A DNA stretch of 64,000 bases from Distichodus sexfasciatus (lineage: Eukaryota; Chordata; Actinopteri; Characiformes; Distichodontidae), in the NCBI GenBank assembly GCA_032718565.1, contig JAVGVS010000474.1, positions 1 through 64,000 of the forward strand. The letters run 5' to 3'. Below are positions 9,746 to 22,959 of this stretch, piece after piece. The position numbers and the translations under genes are program-made. The notes under the pieces were generated by a model. That model searched no databases, was not told the origin of the DNA, and saw only the letters and a program-made list of their open reading frames with translations. How positions within the stretch are numbered: the stretch's first letter is position 1; every line of letters starts with the position of its first letter.

Positions 9746-11585
9746 GAGAGAAAGAGAGAGCGAGAGAGAGAGAAAGAAAGAGAGCATGTTAATGGAGAAA
9801 GGGGTCAAAGAGATAGAAGATAAAACAACCACTTTATCATTGCGGGTGAATATGTTAGCGCATGCTCTGAGGATTTCATTGTTGTGCAGTTGTTGTCTTA
9901 ATGCTCATTTTAACTGTCCCACTTTGTCTTTACCTCTTCCCATCCAAAAAAAAGCCTGTTTGACAGACCCTGCACTTCACTGTCTGATAAAGAACTTTTC
10001 ACTGCAAGTAGTTAATCCTACACAACCCCTTTCCATACAAAACTTTGCTATCTTGAGAGTCATCATTCTCTTCTTCTTTTTTTGCTCTCATTTATTAGTG
10101 TTGCCCTCTTCAGGCAAAAGCTTTCAAACCCACTGCCGTTCGGTCAAACACTGATATTTGTCAGACAGTCCCTTCTGTTTCTCTAAATGCCTTTTTCTTG
10201 ATCTGCCAAACCAAATCAGGACTAAAACAATACAAGTTCACAAATCTCAGCAAAATTGGCCTACGTCTTTAAGGTACTATTATTGGATCAGTTCTAATGC
10301 TATTAACAGGGAAAAATGCATGTCAGTGTGTTTAGATTAGACTTCTGATGTAAGGATGTCCTTTTTAACTTGTAAACCAGTGGCGTATAGAGTTTCTGAA
10401 ATCCATACTTAAGTAAAAGTGAAAATTGCACTTACAGAAAATTATTCCAGTCATAAAGTACTCCAGGAAACGTACTGAAGTATCTGATATTTGGTACTTA
10501 AGTATTAAAAGTATTATTGCCGACATTACAAAGAAGACTTTACTTTTACGTTAAGTGTTTTTAATTTGCTTGTTTTACCATATGATGCCAATTTTCTAAT
10601 TTATTTAATTCCAGAAATAATGAGGACAAGACTGTGACAGGTGCCACAAATATCACATTTCCAGGAGCAGTTTCCAGAGATTTTTTTCTCGGTCGTTGAT
10701 GACAAAATTAGGGTACAAAATGTATCGAATAACAACTGTTAAAATCTCTAGTAGTGCTGGAGTAAAAGTACGTTACTTTCTTTATAATGGTAGTCAAGTA
10801 CAGTTTTCAAAGTTGCCAATAATGACAACTACACAGTACTTCAATAATAAGTCGGAGCAAAGAAGTACAATTACTCAAAGAACTATACGCCACTGGTTTA
10901 CCTTAAAGACTAATAATTTTTTGAACTCTGATTCAGGTCTCACTTTAGATTAGCAGCACACCGAGCACTAAGTAGAAATCTCCACTTCCTATGAACACAC
11001 CTTTGGGGCTTTATAGCCCAGCACATTTTGTATACTATTTTTCCTCTGTGTATGTGTGAGTGATTGTGACTGAGTCAGAGAGAATGTGCCTTTTCATCTC
11101 TTCGATCTGAGTGGTTCAAGTTATAGCTCAAACTACTCAAAAAAGGAAATTATTTTCTTTTTTACTTCATTTGTGCCAATGTTTTTTTTGTTTTTTTTAA
11201 ATCAGTGTGCTTGTGTTTTGCCGGTTCAGTGCTATTGCGAAATGTTTGCGTTTACAATGGTGTTAACCAGTTATTATTACAGTTCAAGAAGCACAGATCA
11301 GTTCACGCGTCATCCGTTTAGCGAAGTGAAGCTCAACAGCATTCTACCACTGAAAATGCACCATATCACTAACTGTATCTCAGATTAATTCACATTTTTT
11401 ACCCATAAATGTCGGAACGCAAATACCTCCTTATTTATTATTCATTTTCTTCATTAACGCTTCTTCTGGAATATTAAATCACATTTATGGTGTTATCCGA
11501 AAGTATTATCATTTCTTTATGTGTTATTTATTACGTTTTTATGTTTAATAAACGTGTTTTCCATCGTTTTCTTCAAGATAATAAA
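9746..11585 (+). other. sept3: sept3 3' UTR (probable) with two AATAAA signals
   Basis: No further coding frame continues after the stop. The first strong poly(A) signals downstream are AATAAA at 11547-11552 and 11580-11585. A 530-bp MITE lies inside. The extent is inferred, because an earlier noncanonical poly(A) site is possible. Confidence 0.45.
10372..10901. mobile_element. 530-bp MITE with 19-bp TIRs inside the sept3 3' UTR
   Basis: The left end GTAAACCAGTGGCGTATAG and the right end CTATACGCCACTGGTTTAC are exact reverse complements. CTT lies directly outside each end, consistent with a 3-bp target duplication. Subterminal ACTTAAGTAAAAGT-like motifs recur. There is no transposase. Confidence 0.8.
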
Positions 11586-13847
11586 CTGTGTCGCGCGTCT
11601 GAATACCAACAGTAATAATGAAGTTAATAATAATAATTAAAATATATTTAAAAAAAACCCTCTTGTCACCAGGGGGAGACGTAACATTTTTTTTAGTAAC
11701 AATTGCTCAGTGTCCATAAGGTGGCGGTAGAACATTTATCAGACAGAACAGGTGCCACGTGTGAACTGTTCTTTTCAGCTGCTGTTCTCTTCCCTTTCGG
11801 TTGTTCGTCGTTTTGTCGGCCATCGTGGTGCAACTGAAAAAACCGTTTAATGCTGTTACATTTCACATAATTCATTTTTGTCTACATACACCTTAATTGT
11901 GTGGCAACGAGTAATGGGATTTTTAGTAGCCATTTTATTTTTTAATATTTAGTATTTCAGTATACTATTCAGTTTATATTGACAGACCACATTTAAACGA
12001 CAAAAAAACAACAACTTCTGACTACACATGTCGTGCTCTGGTCTTAACTCGTTTTTTTTTTTCAGTCGACATATTTACTTCTCCTTTTCCCGCCCTATCT
12101 GAGTGCTGTGTTACACGTGATCTTGCTCGCGCGCTCAAAAAAGGAGGGGCCTTAGTGCTTTGCATAGGCTAAGAAGAAGGAACAATGCCCTTTACGGTTT
12201 TTATGATTCCACATGTTTAAGAATACTTCAGCCTTTGCTGTCCTTTCGATATTTTCTTTTTAGTTTTCAGTCGTGACTGTTTTTGTTTCTGCTATAGCTT
12301 TAAGGGTTTCCCCCCCCCCTACGTGACTCTTGGTTTCAGCTGAAACCAGGTTGCTGTTCCATAGAAGAAAGGGGACATTTTGTTAAAATCCACTTCAGAA
12401 TTATAAGTATACTTTAATTGAAACTGGAAATATCACCTGAAAGCCAATGCTGCTGCTAGGTTACCTCAATTAGTCTTAATGGAATAACGCATGTTTTCAA
12501 TAGTCACCTTTCATCTAATCTGAAATGAACACCCAGATCACACAACATGCTATAGGTCATTTACTTCACTGAGACTACACTTGATTTTAGGTTAGCACAT
12601 GGACAATAAATTACTGTAAAAAAATAAATAAAATCCACCACCCAAGTGATCGCCCCTAGAGGTCACCGATGGAACTGCAGAAGACATTTTGGACAAAGAA
12701 GAAACGTCAAGCCTCAAGCAGAACTGGGCATAAAAACAAAATGGCTGACTACGCTGAGAGCTGTTACAGGGACTTCATATTAAATGTTCAGACGGGTTTT
12801 TTTAAAAAAATAAGTAACACTTTTAACATACATAGGTTAATTTATTAATTAACTTAATTGATTATAAATTAATTTGTAATAATGAATAATTTTGTTAATA
12901 ATTTGTACCAAATGGTGTTTTTGTCACAATTACCGCTGATTATAAGAGCATTAATTAGAAGCTAATAAGTTTAAAGACCGATAAGTAACGTCCTTTTTTT
13001 CTGAAGTGTAAGGTGCATTGATTTGAATTGCTAACTAAACCGTTTTTTTAAATCACAAAAGTAAGTCTTAACTAGATAAATGTGTACCGGTATTTATATT
13101 ATATCTTGTTTTTCAGCGTGATCTGTGAGCTTTTACTTTTGACAACATTCGGTCATTTAAACTAGATCAAAAAGGTTTTAGGACATTTTTTCTTCGAGGT
13201 TGCGTCTCAACAGACTCCGCCCCTCTTCTGCTCCCGGGCTCCCTTCCCCCTCTTTGCTTGTGTCCTGTCTGTCTCACGTTACGTGATCCTCCATTTTTAT
13301 TTCTATGTTATTTTTACACTTTCTTTTACAGGGCATCAGTATTTCTGGTTTAATGTGCACAGCTTCCAAAGCTCACCAGACACACGGACGCCCCACATAT
13401 TTGTGTCGTGTGTGATGTGGTGGATGTAACTAGCGGCTCTAGACACATTTGGGTGGTGATAGGGCAAGTGAGAAGCCAGGGTGGAGGAAGATGGAGGAGT
13501 GACGCGGGTTGAACAGGACGATGCAAACGATTTCGAGAAAATAAATCGCTTCGTTCAGCCTCACTGATATTGAGTGATGCAAACAAAAACATACACATGT
13601 GCGGCGCATCATTATCGCTGCGCTGAGAAATGCACAAAGGATTAACATTATTATTATTATTTTTTTTTTATTGCTGGACCTAATCATACCATATCATAAT
13701 CACAAACAATTAAGACACATCCACGCAACGTTATTGAATGCACAAAATTCTAATGTGACATCATGATCCCTGGCAAAGGTTGCGACTTGGGAAACATTGG
13801 AAGGCTTGAGCTACAGTATACAATGTGCTTTTGCACAGAAAATGTAG
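11586..13847. other. Intergenic DNA between sept3 and the TA tract
   Basis: No convincing gene. Two CTCF-like motifs lie at 11666-11679 and 11714-11727. The remainder is AT-rich with a poly-C run near 12310 and no repeat I can name. Confidence 0.4.
11666..11727 (+). promoter_or_regulatory. Two forward CTCF-like motifs, 48 bp apart
   Basis: TCACCAGGGGGAGA (11666) and CCATAAGGTGGCGG (11714) match the CTCF core CCASNAGRKGGCRS at about 11 and 13 of 14 positions. Both lie on the + strand, just downstream of the sept3 poly(A) signals. Binding is not shown. Confidence 0.35.
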
Positions 13848-14435
<588 letters not shown>

Positions 14436-15655
14436 GTGCTCAACATAAATGAGTACATCCCACCAGATTAGTCAGAAAACCTTTAGTTTCCTTTCAGAAT
14501 CAACATTTTCAATGGGATACTGTACTACAACATACTCCCACAAATGTGGGCCATTGATTGCAAACAAGATTTGTCCATTTGCACACACAAAAAGTGATTT
14601 TCCTAACAAATTTATTCAAGCCCATGCTGCAAAAATGAGTACACCCCAATTAAAGTCTTAAGAGAAAAGCCAAACTGAAGACTACAATTTCTTTACACAA
14701 CAAAGGTGAGGGCTACAAGAAGATCAACAAAGCTTTACATATCAGTCAGAGTACTGTAGCAAAAGTGATCCAAAAATGTACAAAAGATGGAGGTGTAACC
14801 ATCTCACAGAGATGTCCAGGCCGTCCACGGAAGTTAACATCTTGACAGGAGCATCTTCTGATGAGAAGCATTGAAGAAAATCACCATGCAAGTTCACTGC
14901 AGTTAGCTAACGAAGTAGAAAGCCAATCTGGAGTGACTGTTTCCTGTGACACCATACGGCGCACACTGCAGAGGAATGGCATGCATGGGTATCGTCCACA
15001 TAGGAAGCCTCTCCTAAAGCCCAGGGACAAAAAAGCGCACCTAGAATTTGCCAGGGCCCATGCTGAAAAAGATGCAGACTACTGGGACTCTATACTCTGC
15101 CGTGATGAGACAGAGATCACTGTTTTTGGAACTGATGGCTTCAAAACTCTATGGCGTTGCAAAGGTGAGGATTTCAAAGAAAAATGCATGGTGCCTACAG
15201 TGAAACATGGTGGTGGCAGTGTCCGTAGGGTGGGGCTGCATGAGTGCTGCTGGTGTCGGGGAGCTGCATTTCATTGATGGTATCATGAACTCACAGATGT
15301 ACTGCTCTATACTGAAAGAGAAGATGCTACCAAAAAGATAGATGTTGCAATATGTCGCCAACTTGTTCATGCCATGCCTAGAAGACTTAACGCTGTCCTT
15401 AAAAATCACAGCGGTCATACAAAATACTAGATGTAATAGTTTTTGTTGTGGCGTGTATTCATTTTTGCTTCAACTAATTTGAGTAAAACTGCAGATTTTT
15501 GTGATTTAAAGTTATATTATTAACCTTAATTTCATGTTATAGAGTTAAACATTTGTTCTTTAAAACTCCTTGTGAAAATTTTGGAAATGGTTCTTGTGTT
15601 CATTTAGATGATAATCTTACTTTTCAAGGGGGGTGTACCCATTTATGCTGAGCTG
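14436..15655 (+). mobile_element. Tc1/mariner element (inactive)
   Basis: The left end has CATAAATGAGTACATCCC and the right end has GGGTGTACCCATTTATG, which are imperfect inverted repeats. The left end lies at a TA at the edge of the TA tract. The interior codes a decayed Tc1 transposase. Confidence 0.85.
14706..15400 (+). pseudogene. Tc1-like transposase pseudogene
   Basis: The longest open stretch (14861-15277) reads like the middle of a Tc1 transposase: an HTH region (LQLANEVESQSGVTVSCDTI), YRPHRKPLLKPRD, a DDE-type first Asp in CRDETE, and VPTVKHGGGS. An upstream frame encodes CPGRPRKLTS, the linker between the two helix-turn-helix motifs, and a stop separates it from the main ORF. After VPTVKHGGGS the frame is lost and the later catalytic acidic residues are not readable, so the enzyme is dead. 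Confidence 0.85.
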
Positions 15656-16209
15656 TGTGTGTATATGTGTGTGTTTAAATGGAAGAAGACATTTTTGAGT
15701 GTGAACCATCATTTCTGAACTTTATCCAAGAGCCTTAAGTAAACATGTCTGCAAGACATGGAAATGTATTTTTGTATAAAGAGGCAATAAAATGTTTGTT
15801 TGAATGTGCTCTTCTTGATTGTATAGCCACATGGCAATGCTGCTTACGAAACTACATTTTGTGCATATTTGATCTAAAGACGAATCTTTTCTTTCACAGG
15901 CGCGCACACACATTTTATATGCCTGAGCTCAAACCGGCATGTTGATTGCTCTAAAGGTTTCTTCCTAATTACCCCAGAGGCAGATTTTTCTTGCCACTTT
16001 TGCTCTAGACTCGGCTTATAATTCTGCTTTGTTTTGTCATTTTGTTTTGTTTTTTTAAAGCCCTGTTTTAAAATCTAACAGGGAAGTCCCACTGGGATTA
16101 AAAAAATCATTTTATAACGGCCAAGATAGCAGCCGTAAATAAGAAGATATAGCAGACATACAACATGTACAACGGAACACAGCATACACAACATTACAGG
16201 AAAATGGAC

Positions 16210-16633
16210 TGACGTTAGCTCGTTTAACGTCACTCACCTTCCGCTAAAGCCGGTGGGAGGAGCTTATTTGACATCACGTGTCAACCGACCACGTTTTTTT
16301 TGCCGAATGGGTGGGGCTTATTCCGACTCCTCCCATTTTCTTCAGCGTGAGACGAGCGCGAGCTCAGCCCCGGTTTTTTAACACTGTATCGCGCCGACCG
16401 CCGCCACGCGCAGTCGCACTGTGTACAGTCAGTCCAACTGTGAGTCTGTGTGACTGTATCTGATTCAGTGACGCTCGGGCGCTGACGGTTACCGCCGAGA
16501 GCTTGACAACGCCGACAGCTCTAATGATACACCACTGGAAGTAAACAAACAATCAGACAAACAGACAATAGCGAGGTGGTCAGTCTTCTGTGGATGTACT
16601 GCTGATATACGCGTGCGATCGCAAAAAGAGCGG
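16210..16633 (+). promoter_or_regulatory. atf7ip: CpG-rich probable promoter and noncoding exon 1 of atf7ip
   Basis: CpG density is far above the surrounding AT-rich DNA (CGCGCCGACCGCCGCCACGC and similar). A CACGTG E-box is at 16275-16280. The region ends in AGCGG/GTGAGT (donor GT at 16634), as expected for a noncoding first exon. The next downstream + strand gene is atf7ip, whose start exon is preceded by an acceptor at 43653-43654. It could instead be the promoter of an independent noncoding RNA. Confidence 0.55.
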
Positions 16634-17523
16634 GTGAGTTTTGGTTGTTTACTAAAATTACGAACTGATTATTGAATTTATTTCTGACAGATGCTAAATA
16701 AATGAAAAAAAAAAAAAATAAATTCCCACGCATATTTACTAGTCTTATCTTACTCCTAACTGTAGTTTATTTAAGTTTTGAGCACTTTAATGAGCCAGAA
16801 CGCGCCGCTGTTGGCGTGCCCAACTTGATGCACAAGAATCTCGGTATAGTTTTAAATAAATGTTATGTTACCAAAAACAATTCATCTCTTAACTAAGGTG
16901 TATAATAAGATGTTCACCTGGATCAGGTGCGCCGGGCATGGGAATGTTTGGCACTGTTCGGCACAGTTGGACCTGCACTGGACTTGACCTCTCATGTAGT
17001 TAGCAAAATGTGTAAAAATTGTTTGATTTAAAATTGTACTTTTTCAAATATAAGTCTAGTATTTAGTAGAGGTGTAAAAAAAGTTTTATCATAAGATATA
17101 ATGTGAATGTAATGTACAGCGATTTGATGTCACAAAGTCTACCATACGATATCGATTCAGCAATCGATATGAGCCAATATCATTTCTACTACCTTCACTC
17201 ACATCAAATCAAAAAAGCAACTAAAATTTCATTTGACGCGCTTACTCCTGAGCTCAATCAGACATTTAAATGGGAAAAATATATATTTAAAAAAAATCTC
17301 TCCTGTTCAATATAAAGAATCTTGTTGCTTGGCGAAGTATGTTGCAATAAGTAAGATGTCTGATCAATGCTTTTATTTTAGTCAGAGGTTGTGGGCTGAT
17401 TATTGATTCAATGCAGATTGATGTATCGCTACATCCCTAGTATTTAGACAAAGAAGACACTTTCGTTTATCTGTGTTCGTTCAATAATACATTTTCATAT
17501 CACAGTATCCGAGAAAGATTTAA

Positions 17524-18095
17524 CAGCGTTGGGGAAGCTACTTTTAAACGGCAGCTTTTCAAGCTACAAGGTACTTTTGATTTAAAATAGCAAAGCTACG
17601 GTAAAGCTACTGTTTTTATATACCTGCAAGCGAGAAAAAGTAGATACTTCATGTGTAGGATATTCTTAAAACAAATAAATCACAAAAATGTGAAACATGA
17701 TGTTAAAGGTAATATTTTTAAAAGGTTTCCTTGGTGTTTTGGAAGTAGAGAGTGTTTTGATTTTCAGCTTGCGTAAGTTATTGTGTAAGTGCTGTCCGTT
17801 TCACATTTCAGAATCATGGGTAGCTTACCAGATGCCACTTCTGTGAATTCCACACCTTTCAGAGACTGGTAGTTGAAAATAGCACTCTTTATAAAGACAG
17901 AAAAATAATTGTATTTTTCTAAGATGCAGAATTCTACTATGCTACTTCGCTATTTGTAAAAAAAAAAAAAAAAAAAAAAAGTTAGTTACTGGTAAAACTG
18001 CAGTGTTTCAAAAGTAGTTTCGCTACTGATTTGCAACTGAAAAAACAGGGGAGTTGGTAGCTTCTGTAATTTTAGTTAGCTACTCCCCAACACTT
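17524..18095. mobile_element. hAT-like nonautonomous element
   Basis: The left end CAGCGTTGGGGAAGCTAC and the right end GTTAGCTACTCCCCAACACT are imperfect inverted repeats. GTAGCTT-type motifs recur inside. A 20-base poly-A run lies at about 17960. The end motif resembles the common teleost CAGTGTTGGGGA hAT group. Confidence 0.6.
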
Positions 18096-19051
18096 AGCTA
18101 CATCATGGTTTACGATATTCCGATGTTATAGCACGGCTAATAGTACCTTATGCTAGCATGCTGAGTGCTATCTAGACAGTAGTTACAGACTGTCAGGCTA
18201 TTATATCATGCAAATTAGACAGTTTAATCGTTTTGATTTTTACTCTGGCATTTTTATTTATCAACCCATATGTCTGGAAAGTGCTCAACTGTTTCCCAGA
18301 ACCAGTTTTTCATTTTAAAATGACTAATATTAATATAATTCACTCAGTACATCGTTGGCAACTAATATTCTGTGTAAAAGGTTACTATAGGATTTCAAAG
18401 TTACAAACTATGTTGAAACCAACAAGAGACAGGAAAAGACCAAGCAATATAGTCACCCTGAAAATCCAGCATCTTTCATTCTTTCATTCCAAGTTTTCTT
18501 TCATGATCTGTAGTCCTTACATAAAGAATCCCTTCTCCATTTCATGTTTGGCAAGCTGTTGGGTCCTTCTCACAGCAATGCAAAAATTGTCTGCTTGTCT
18601 AAACAGTTTTTTTTCTCCACGTCTTAAACGTATCTGCAAGTAATAATGAACAAAATATAAAAGAAATCACAGAGTAGCTAGCACATATATTGCTAAGCTT
18701 TAAAACGTATCTAAATATTTGAATACTATTTTGGCCAGACACCTCTCAGTCCACTCCGACTTCTGCTGATCTCACTTCTAGGCTTCTGACTGTGTATTCT
18801 AAAAAGCACTGTACTCTGTTTTGCTATTACCCCCTTTCTTTCTGTTTTCGCATTACATAATTAAAATTTTTATTGTTTCTCTCCGAGTTATATTTGTTGC
18901 ATCAGGCTAACACAAAGTTAACTTTTGTCATTTTAGTTGTTTTTTGTTGTTGTTGTTTGTTTACATTAGGGTTATTTGTTTAGACTGTCTTTTTTGTCTG
19001 TCATTTTTTGTTTGATCTGTTGTTCTCTTACTGGTTAACCTTTATGTGTAT

Positions 19052-19145
19052 GATCCCCCCCTGCCTGTCTAAAATGGTACAGCCCAACCTCTCAGTAATT
19101 TTCCACTCTCTCCTCTGCATTCACTGTGCTCACGGAGGGGAGGGG
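19052..19145 (+). repeat. Array module (partial, no CTCF-like part)
   Basis: Contains CCCCCCTGCCTGTCTAAAAT, GGTACAG, CAGTAATTTTCCACTCTCTC and GGAGGGGAGGGG in the same order as the modules at 32-39 kb. Confidence 0.5.
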
Positions 19146-20430
19146 CCAAACTGTGCCTGCCTTTAGTGCACAGTTTGGCTGTGCTGCTACATCCTGCTGC
19201 CATTTGCTGTGCATGTTCTTTTTCATCTCTTTCCTGTAACATGTGGTGCTGCTGTAATATAGTGTCCTGCATGTTTTCTGGGTTGAAAAATACATTCGCA
19301 TGACCTTAAAACTGCACCGAAATGAAATCTGATTAGAAAACGAATTTCTCCTCCATACTACAAGAACATTTTACAGAATTATTTTTAACACCAGGATTCG
19401 AGAAGCCGTTGTAAAGCTTAACATGTGTTCCAAGATTTTCTAGATCAATTGCCCACGCCCATATTTTGTTCCACTCGTGCTCTGTGTGCTTGCTGGGTAA
19501 AAATTTGCACCACTACACTAAATCATGCTCTTTCTCTGTCTGATGAGCTGTAGTTTAAATTATGATTCAATTATGATCAGCTTGTTACTAGGGCATTTTT
19601 TACATAATCAAACATAATCAAATAATCAAAGCAAGCGTACTAATGCCGTATCTGCAGTACTTAATTAAACATGGGCACTGTTAGAAAAACTTGAAAGAGA
19701 AAGATCTGTAATATATTTTGAAACTGTTACAGTGTATCGATGGTTTCTAAATGATATTACTTGTTCGCTATCTATAATTTTCTATTTAAAGGGTTTTTTT
19801 TTCTAAAAAGTGTTCCTCATTTGCAAAAAAGCAAAAAATCTGTAGATTACTTGCATCATAAACAAAAACAAAAGGAATCAGGTTATTCTCACTGGTCGTG
19901 AAGCAATTTACTATATTATCAGTAGGATATATGCAAAGTTCAAAATACTGAGAATAATGTCCTCAACACCATGATATTTTAATGAGGTAACCCAGTTAAA
20001 CCCTTTTGAACGTCCTTATAGATAACGTCATAGCCCCTAATGAACTGAGTTTAGTGGCTTTGATGAATGAAAGTGTGCATTGTCACTCTAATAGCGATAT
20101 GCAATGTATAATATTCTTAATGTTAAAAAATTGAAGTGCTGCCAAATGTCATAAATGTGAAGAACCAGACTGCTAGATCTCTGTGAGGCATTTATTGGAT
20201 CGGTTTCATCCGCTCCTGAGCTAAAAGATATGGTCACTGGGGATTCTTGGCCAGAGTTCGAGGAATAGTACCTACTAAAATGCCCCTTGGCCTTCTCATA
20301 ACCAGTGGATAAGTAGTGAGGTAAAGTTTACTCAGCTACTGATAATCTTGAGAATGAACGAGAAGGCTACTGATCCGGTACACTGCAGAGTTTTCCGTGT
20401 GCAGCTGCCGAATGTTTACCGTGCCAACTG

Positions 20431-20490
20431 AGCTGGTGGCCATTTTGTGTTACTGCATGAACGTGTGGAATACATGTGTGGGTGGGGGGA
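20431..20490 (+). repeat. Array module, YY1-like variant
   Basis: AGCTGGTGGCCATTTTGTGT is followed by GTGGGTGGGGGGATGGG. The first part matches GCCATTTT, the reverse of the YY1 core, and is shared with 27882, 30297 and 41215. Confidence 0.45.
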
Positions 20491-21782
20491 TGGGAGTTTT
20501 CAGTGCCATGAACAGCCCTTTTTACTCAGTATTTAAATACACACGGCTGAATTGTCTTTCTGATATTCACTATTGAAAAACATGTGCATGCAAGGCTGTT
20601 CATCACAGTAAAGAATTCAGTCAGGAGAGATCAGTCAAGATCTTAGTTTACTGAGCACAGGCAGGAAAAAACTGACCTGAACCGGCCTAAACCAGTTTTA
20701 GCAACAGAGCTTCCTGATTGGCCAACAGTAACAATAGAACAAAGGAACATTTTTGGGGCCACCCCAGGTTACTAGCTATATTTTGCCTAATTAGTCCCAC
20801 TATTCAATTATTTTATTAGTTATGGCACAAAGGTTACATTGATAAACAGCAAAATAAACAGGTTTTTTTTATCAGGTCACTACAGACTGTAAATTTTGCT
20901 CCGTTGTTTTTGAAGCAATGATTTGACCTTTAGCTTCTTTCTGCCTTCCACCATTTCTTCCCAGATTATCACTGTGATAGGTTTAATCTATATCTGGTAT
21001 TCAGCATTTTAATTTGTGTAACATCTTATTGTGGTTTATGTGTTAAGAGTTAAAAGGTTCACTTGGCAGAATACTTATTCTGAAAAATACTAAGTATTTA
21101 TTTACCAATTAGTTATTTCCATCATTATGTATTAGTGCATTTGTCTGATTGTATTAGTCCATGCAAAAATAGCGTAGAATCCCTCATTTGCTGCACCAGC
21201 TTAATCGGACATAAAGTAGGCTATTTAAAATAATGTTCTACATGTTTATGGATCTCCATATGATATCTAGTGAAAAAATTATGTGAAGAGCAAAACTATA
21301 ATACCCATTATTATCAGTTCTTAGATTATAATTAATTGGTCATTGTTCCTTCATAAACAGCTTAATTTTAAATTGCATGAATTAAAAATGGATAAACTAA
21401 TTTTTAAATAGGATAGCAGTATGCGTTGTGCGCGCCCCACCCCCACCGAGACAAACAAAAATAACATGCACTCGGTATAAATAATAGAAGTATTTAAATT
21501 CTAAGGTATTAATTAAAATGGCACCACATAAGGCAATCTCACATCCTATCTTTCATCTAATTTAATGCACAGGAGATAATTAAATGAGAGAAGGCTTGTG
21601 TTTCTGTGCACAGATCAAAGAACATCCATTCCATCTGATAGAATCCAATCACAATATAATGTAAATGAAAGCCAAAAGTTTGTCATAAAATATGCAATTG
21701 GACAGACAAATCTGTAAAGCTAACCCTAAGCAGAAATAGGCATATCGTCTGTTTAATGGCAGATTCACTTAAATGAACAGTG

Positions 21783-22240
21783 TTATAAGTATATGTTGGT
21801 ATGGAAGATGTAGAATCCTTTAGTTTTCCGTTGAATAAGGCTTAGCCTGTTAACACTGTTTCTGATGCATTTCCGGTGCCATGGTGATGTAAAACTAGAG
21901 AGATGCTTGTTTTTTCCCCTCAGTTGTTTCGCCGAGCAATGACTATTCAACTCAGCTAACTTGCTAGCAATATCCTGGTACACCTTCACAGTGTTGGATA
22001 ACTCACAATGAATCCTACATTCTGCCCAAACAGACACAATTACCTCATTGATTTCCCAGTTGCATCTCCATTGTTGTTTTTTAATAAACTCATGAATAGT
22101 TCCATCTGTTCTCTTGTCCGCATTATAACCCATCGAAAAGCAGCGCCACAGTCAGCATGACTATGTCCCATATTTGGACGTACCATAAAGCAGGACCATG
22201 ACAGCGTGAATGGTTTCAGTAAAGGCTGCATTATGCTCAT
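21783..22240 (-). pseudogene. MYB/SANT-like DNA-binding domain fragment (PIF/Harbinger-type)
   Basis: The minus-strand frame reads WEINEVIVSVWAE, then VYQDIASKLAEL and AKQLRGKNKHL. This is the spacing of the MYB/SANT-like domain found in Harbinger accessory proteins and their domesticated relatives. The frame breaks on both sides and no transposase partner is visible. It is probably a transposon remnant, with assignment by pattern recall. Confidence 0.5.
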
Positions 22241-22959
22241 TGGACAAACATTTATTTATGGTATGGTGCAGTTTCTGTACGTTTCTGGTGCCGGTCGAGA
22301 TGCACCAAAGCATCCTCCTTAGTTCTGGTGAAATCCTAGTTGGAACGTTATTTGTAGGACTGCATTCTTTTCCTCAGCGATACCTATATGCGAAGGTTCC
22401 CTAACACCCTGAAACGTGTCATGCTAATCTTGGTGGTTCTGCAACGAAAATAACCTGCCATGTAAGTCTGCTGCAAAATGTCAGAATCCAGAACTTGGAC
22501 TGGAACTCCCTCAGTGATCCTCTTTGCAAATAGTTCTATGTGCTCATTGCACATCAATTAAGGAGCCATTTGCTCAATGCACCCATGATTAAATGGATAC
22601 TCCCAGACACACTGCTGGAGTTTCAGCCTCTACAGGGCTGCTTGTGCAATTGCATAAGAAGTCAGTCATTCTCAGTTAATTCCAGCTGCTGAATATTCCA
22701 CAGTCAATTGTTAGTGGTATTATAACAAAGTGTCAGCAATTGGGAACAACAACAACTCAGTCACAAAGTGGTAGGCCAAGTCAGAGTGGGGTCAGTGCTA
22801 GCTGAGGTGCACAGTGCGTATCATGCTTGATCAGTGCTGATAATTAATGAGGTGCAGCCACAGACAGTCAGTGAAGGTTCTGTAGTAGATGTGTGGTATA
22901 CGATAATTTAGGAACATTGTAGAGTCTCACAGCTGCATTCTGGATCAGTTGAAGTGGTC

